A stretch of 64,000 nucleotides of DNA, taken from Rhynchopus sp. YZ270_cl-10 (Eukaryota > Euglenozoa > Diplonemea > Diplonemida > Diplonemidae). Location of the stretch: assembly GCA_964035575.1 (NCBI GenBank), contig OZ037881.1:1178001-1242000 (forward strand), given 5' to 3'. This document shows positions 60,589 through 64,000 of the stretch, piece by piece. Made by a program: the position numbers and the translations under genes. Numbering within the stretch: position 1 is the first letter of the stretch; every line of letters starts with the position of its first letter. The notes under the pieces were generated by a model that was not told the DNA's origin, ran no database searches, and worked only from the letters and a program-made list of their open reading frames with translations.

Positions 60589-63159
60589 ATGAAGTTCGGG
60601 CAGCAGTTGTTGAGTGAGGTGAACATGGAGTGGGGGCTGGACTCTTATGTGAACTACGCAGGGCACAAGGAGACGCTGAAGGAGGTTCGGGTATGCAGCA
60701 TGCAGCTTATTGCCACACACACACCACCACACACACAGGAAGGACGCGTTTCCGTGGCAACCTTCTTCTCCCTTCTGGACAGAGACCTCGAGAAGATCAA
60801 CCTCTTCGTGAAACAGCTGGAGACGTACTTCCGCGACCACATGAAGACGCTGCGCAGCTCCTCGAAAAGCAGCCTTAAGAAGGGGCGCATCTTTGACGCG
60901 CACAACGAAGGCAAGGCGCTGCACTGCTACCAGCAGCTTAACAAGACGTCCTTCGAGAAGATTGTGAAGAAGTTCCAGAAGGTGATGGGCCTCCGCCAGA
61001 TGAAGAAGAAGAACCCCGAGGACGAAGAGGATGATGTTGTGCCCTGTGTGAAGCTGCCCGAATCGCAGAAGGCACGTCTGCGCGAGCAGTGCGACGAGTA
61101 CCTTGCCTCCGTGGAGGAGGCGTACTTCATGAACCCTGAGCGCATAGACCTTGCAGGCGAGCTGCAGGACCTTACGGTATGCAACACAAATGCCCCAGGA
61201 GGTTCAGCCTCCATGCTTCAGTCTGAGGCATGGAGGTGACGTTCTTAAGAGTGCTGTGTCACCACCACCATTCACAGCTCCTGTACGCAGAGGGCTTCTC
61301 CGACGGTGATGAGTCGCTTGCCCAGGACGTGCTCGAGAAGGTCTGGAGCCTGGACCCCCGCTCCCAGCCACGTATGATCGACTACACCGACGCGCATTAC
61401 TACAGAGTCAAGATGCGCAGACGTGAGGTATGTTCTGTGTTCTGTTTGGGCTATTTTTGCATTGACTGCTCTCAGGCAATGCTACAAACAATACAACACA
61501 ACACAACACAACAGACGAACTACGCGTGCAGGGTGGTATGCGGAAGCACGAACAAGAACCTTGCCAGGAACGTGTCTCGTTGCCTCGGACACAAGTCGCT
61601 CTGCGGCGTGAACGTCGGGACACACGCAAACGGTGAGTGCAACATGCAGATCCTGGACAACGTATGCTACTTTACAACTCTGCCCCTTTAGGGTGCGGTC
61701 AGTCAACCTAGCCTGGCCTTGAAAGGCGGCATGCAAAATGTTTTGAGTGATTTGAAACAAACCCCAACCAACAGATCCGTGGTGACGACGTGTTCGTGTT
61801 CCAGACCGTTTCCTACAACGACGAGGTCTCGCTGGGGCGTGCGCAGATGGAGCTTCTCCTCCTCATCCACACATGCCGTCTGGCGTCTGCGGCACGCATC
61901 ACTGCGGTGATCCCGTACATGGCGTACCAGTCGCGCAAGATGCCGATGGGCGCGTTTGCGCAGATGATCACGAAGATGGGTGTGGACCGTATTCTGACTG
62001 TGGACCTGCTGGCGGGGCAGATCCAGGGCTTCTTCGAGAACGTGCCGCTGGACAACGTAAAGGTGCTGATGGAGTTTGTGAAGTACTTCCGCGAGAAGCT
62101 CGACACAGACGTCGAGGACTACGCGAACGACGTCTGCATCGTTGCGCCCCGCAGCACTGCTGTTGAGCGTGCCCGCGAGTTTGCCGACGAGCTTGGCTGT
62201 GGGCTGGCGACTGTGATCCGCCGCCGCAAGGAGGAGATTGAGGGTGCTGCGGACGAGTTTGGCATTCCGCTGAAGTGGGAATTCCAGGAGACTACGGAGA
62301 TTGTTGGCGATGTGAAGGGGAAGATCTGCATTATTGTGAGCTGCATTCTGGACGAGGGGGAGAACATGGTCAGTGTGGTGGACCAGGTCAAGTCTGCGGG
62401 CGCGACGCGCTGCTTTGCGGCTGCTGTGCACGGTGTGCTTGCGGGGGGTGCAATCCCACGCCTGTCAGCAAGCCCTCTGGAGGAGGTGGTCGTGACGGAC
62501 ACCATCTGCCAGGACAACCAGATGCAGTGCTGCCCGAAGCTGCGTGTCATCCCTGTGGCGCCCCTGCTTGCGGAGTGCATTGACCGCATCCACGCAGAGG
62601 CCTCTATCGGCACCATGATCAAGTCGCACAGAAAACCCTACTCCGCACCACGCCGTATCTCCTCTTACGCCAACACAGAGGACGTCATGCACCAGCTTGA
62701 GGACGTCGACCTCTCACAGCTCCGTGCACGTGGCCAGGGCTGTGAACCTACCTCCCCGGTATGACTTTTTGGGGAAGTTCCCGCATTTTGTTAAGGGTAA
62801 GGTAAGGTGACTAACCCTAAACACGAGAGGCTTAGGGCCATCTTATAAACGTTTCTTTGTTTTTTCAGTGACTGCATCCCAGAGGTGTTTGTACCAACCT
62901 TTGCGTCACTTTTTTTTGTCAAGGGGTGGGTTGTTCCTTAGTTGCCGTCAACTAGCTCCTGGCAACAGGAGTGTGAACACGCTCGATAAACGCTTGTGGA
63001 AAAGATGTGCGTGCATGAAGCATATGCATATAACGTTTATTGTAGTTTGCACGGCAATATGATGCAAATGACTACATCTTGCCACAGACACTGCCCCTGT
63101 CAGCGACAAAGAAGAAGGCAAAGTCGACCCCAACGAACCAGTTCCTCGGGTCTCAGTGA
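60589..63159 (+). CDS. SPX domain fused to PRPP synthetase-like pseudoenzyme
   Basis: Six exons: 60589-60690, 60739-61176, 61278-61427, 61515-61661, 61775-62758 and 63088-63159 (TGA); 630 residues, every phase 0. Residues 1-180 are an SPX domain: MKFGQQLLSEVNMEWGLDSY, FFSLLDRDLEKINLFV and the Lys cluster LNKTSFEKIVKKFQK (K103, K108, K111, K112, K115), which in known SPX domains binds inositol pyrophosphates. Residues 235-590 are a full two-domain PRPP synthetase fold: CGSTNKNLARNVSRCLG, ITAVIPYMAYQSRKMP, ILTVDLLAGQIQGFFE, VGDVKGKICIIV and EVVVTDTICQDNQ. Key positions are lost: the catalytic His of DLHAGQ is L358, DAGG is R405-A408, and the DDxxxTGGT loop is S468-N476. The frame stays open across the junction whether or not intron 3 is removed. 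A phosphate-sensing regulator is inferred. Confidence 0.88.
62804..62905 (+). repeat. Composite repeat inside the last intron of the SPX fusion
   Basis: AAGGTGACTAACCCTAAAC then ACGAGAG then GCTTAGGGCCATCTT, followed by T-runs and the module GTGACTGCATCCCAGAGGTG. Same orientation as the gene. Confidence 0.7.
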
Positions 63160-64000
63160 GCCTGAGCTTTCATGAAAAGGGGAGGGGAAGGGGGGAGGGG
63201 AGGAGGTAAGGGGGTAAAGCGGGGAAAAGAAGCGTTTTGCATACTTTTTTTAGGTATTGTTTTGAGCGATTCTTTGGGTATAATGTCACAAGAGGGGGGC
63301 TTTGTATTTCAAGTCAAAACCTTTTTATATTTTTTTTTTGCAAAAGAAGCGCAGCAGAACACCGTATATCGCCCTGCAGGCGCATGGGGTTTTCTTGTCC
63401 AGTTTCAAATGAAAAAGGACCCTTCGATCTGTTCCTGTTATCTTAGTGACACGTGTGCTCCCGGATGTTTTTTTTGGGTTACAATGGATATCGATTGCGT
63501 ATCTTCCCTCTTTGTGACTTTTGTACTGAAAAAGGTACGGCAGCGTCGCGTATTTACAACTTTTATTGATTCTTGTTCAGTTCCTGAACGTGCTTGCTGG
63601 CCCTGAGATTTTTTTTTTACCCCCCTTCGATCACCTGCTTTTTCTTTTCCCTTTTTTTTTTTTCTGTGACTTCCCGCAAAAGAAAAGTCACGTAAATCCG
63701 TGGTGCTAAATGCGTGTTGTCAAATTTAAAAAAAAAAATCAAAAAAAAAGTAACCCAAAAATTCCCTCCCCCTCAGATATCACATCAATTTTTTTTATAA
63801 GATCCGGTTTTTTTTCTCTTTTTTAATTGTGTTTCTCTGCGCACAGTGCATACACATGCTTCCTTTTTGCACATTTTTTTTGAACCATTTTGTTTTCCAG
63901 CATAATTTATGTTTGTGTCTGTTCAAGCAAATTGTATCATAGATGCTTGGTGAACAAAGGGGAATAGGTGGGCGGGGGAGGCTCTCACTGGGAGAGGAGG
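63160..64000. other. 3' flank of the SPX fusion gene
   Basis: G-rich just after the stop (63175-63215), then T- and A-runs to the window end. No gene or repeat family clearly recognised. Confidence 0.55.

Noticed and set aside
61479-61514. Separate PRPP synthetase gene starting at the ATG at 61479
   Set aside because: The SPX frame has no stop before it, and a good acceptor lies downstream at 61514. It remains the main alternative to the fusion and is named as the refuting test.

Overview
This is nuclear DNA of a protist. About 23 protein-coding loci can be supported, and most are split by short introns with a uniform donor (nearly always GTATG-N) and a (Y)ACAG acceptor. Intergenic DNA is rich in T-runs and short repeats. 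The gene content points to a ciliated, mitochondriate, Golgi-bearing cell: IQUB and a probable DRC12 (axoneme), an SF-assemblin-like coiled coil (flagellar root), a GGQ release factor with a presequence (organellar translation), TVP23 and HID1 (Golgi/TGN). I cannot name the species. The release factor argues against an anaerobic metamonad without an organellar genome, and the spliceosomal introns argue against a kinetoplastid. Every intact gene lies on the + strand; the only minus-strand coding remnant is a dead transposon. Most start codons are preceded within about 60 nt by a pyrimidine tract and an AG, which together with the single orientation raises the possibility of directional gene clusters and spliced-leader trans-splicing (inference).

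Layout. 1-1859: 3' part of an SF-assemblin-like gene. 1860-4245: repeat-filled spacer. 4247-10305: four near-identical tandem units of about 1.5 kb, each with a secreted 24-cysteine protein gene, running into a purple acid phosphatase (10351-12003). 13941-20020: a very long PIP kinase with an EF-hand and a C-terminal extension of about 725 residues. 20333-23086: HID1. 24222-24865: DRC12-like coiled coil. 25206-26847: type II glycosyltransferase. 28229-29545: Tudor-like protein. 29546-32171: degenerate repeat patch. 32172-32987: TVP23. 33345-35060: ORC5-like ATPase. 35270-37877: proline-rich ankyrin protein. 38168-39844: four-TM protein. 39952-40842: hAT transposon relic. 41981-43045: papain-type protease. 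43387-43620: divergent ubiquitin. 44093-46510: IQUB. 47027-47867: RPL23A (uL23). 48101-49246: disordered S/P/R-rich protein. 49890-52980: YAK1/DYRK kinase. 55607-58585: IPT/TIG protein. 58724-60034: mitochondrial RF1. 60589-63159: SPX domain fused to a PRPP-synthetase-like domain.

The most interesting gene is the last. One open frame joins an N-terminal SPX domain (a sensor of inositol pyrophosphates and phosphate status in known families) to a complete PRPP synthetase fold whose catalytic His, PRPP loop and DAGG-like loop are all replaced. This looks like a phosphate-responsive regulatory pseudoenzyme of nucleotide precursor synthesis. With the secreted acid phosphatase and the PIP kinase, the window holds three genes that touch phosphate or inositol-phosphate metabolism, though nothing shows they are co-regulated.

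The second notable layer is short repeats. A hairpin element with a 13-bp stem recurs at least a dozen times between genes and inside introns, always in the same orientation as the genes. A second family ends in an A-run. There are three MITE candidates and an intact-ended 891-bp hAT relic with a perfect 8-bp target duplication.
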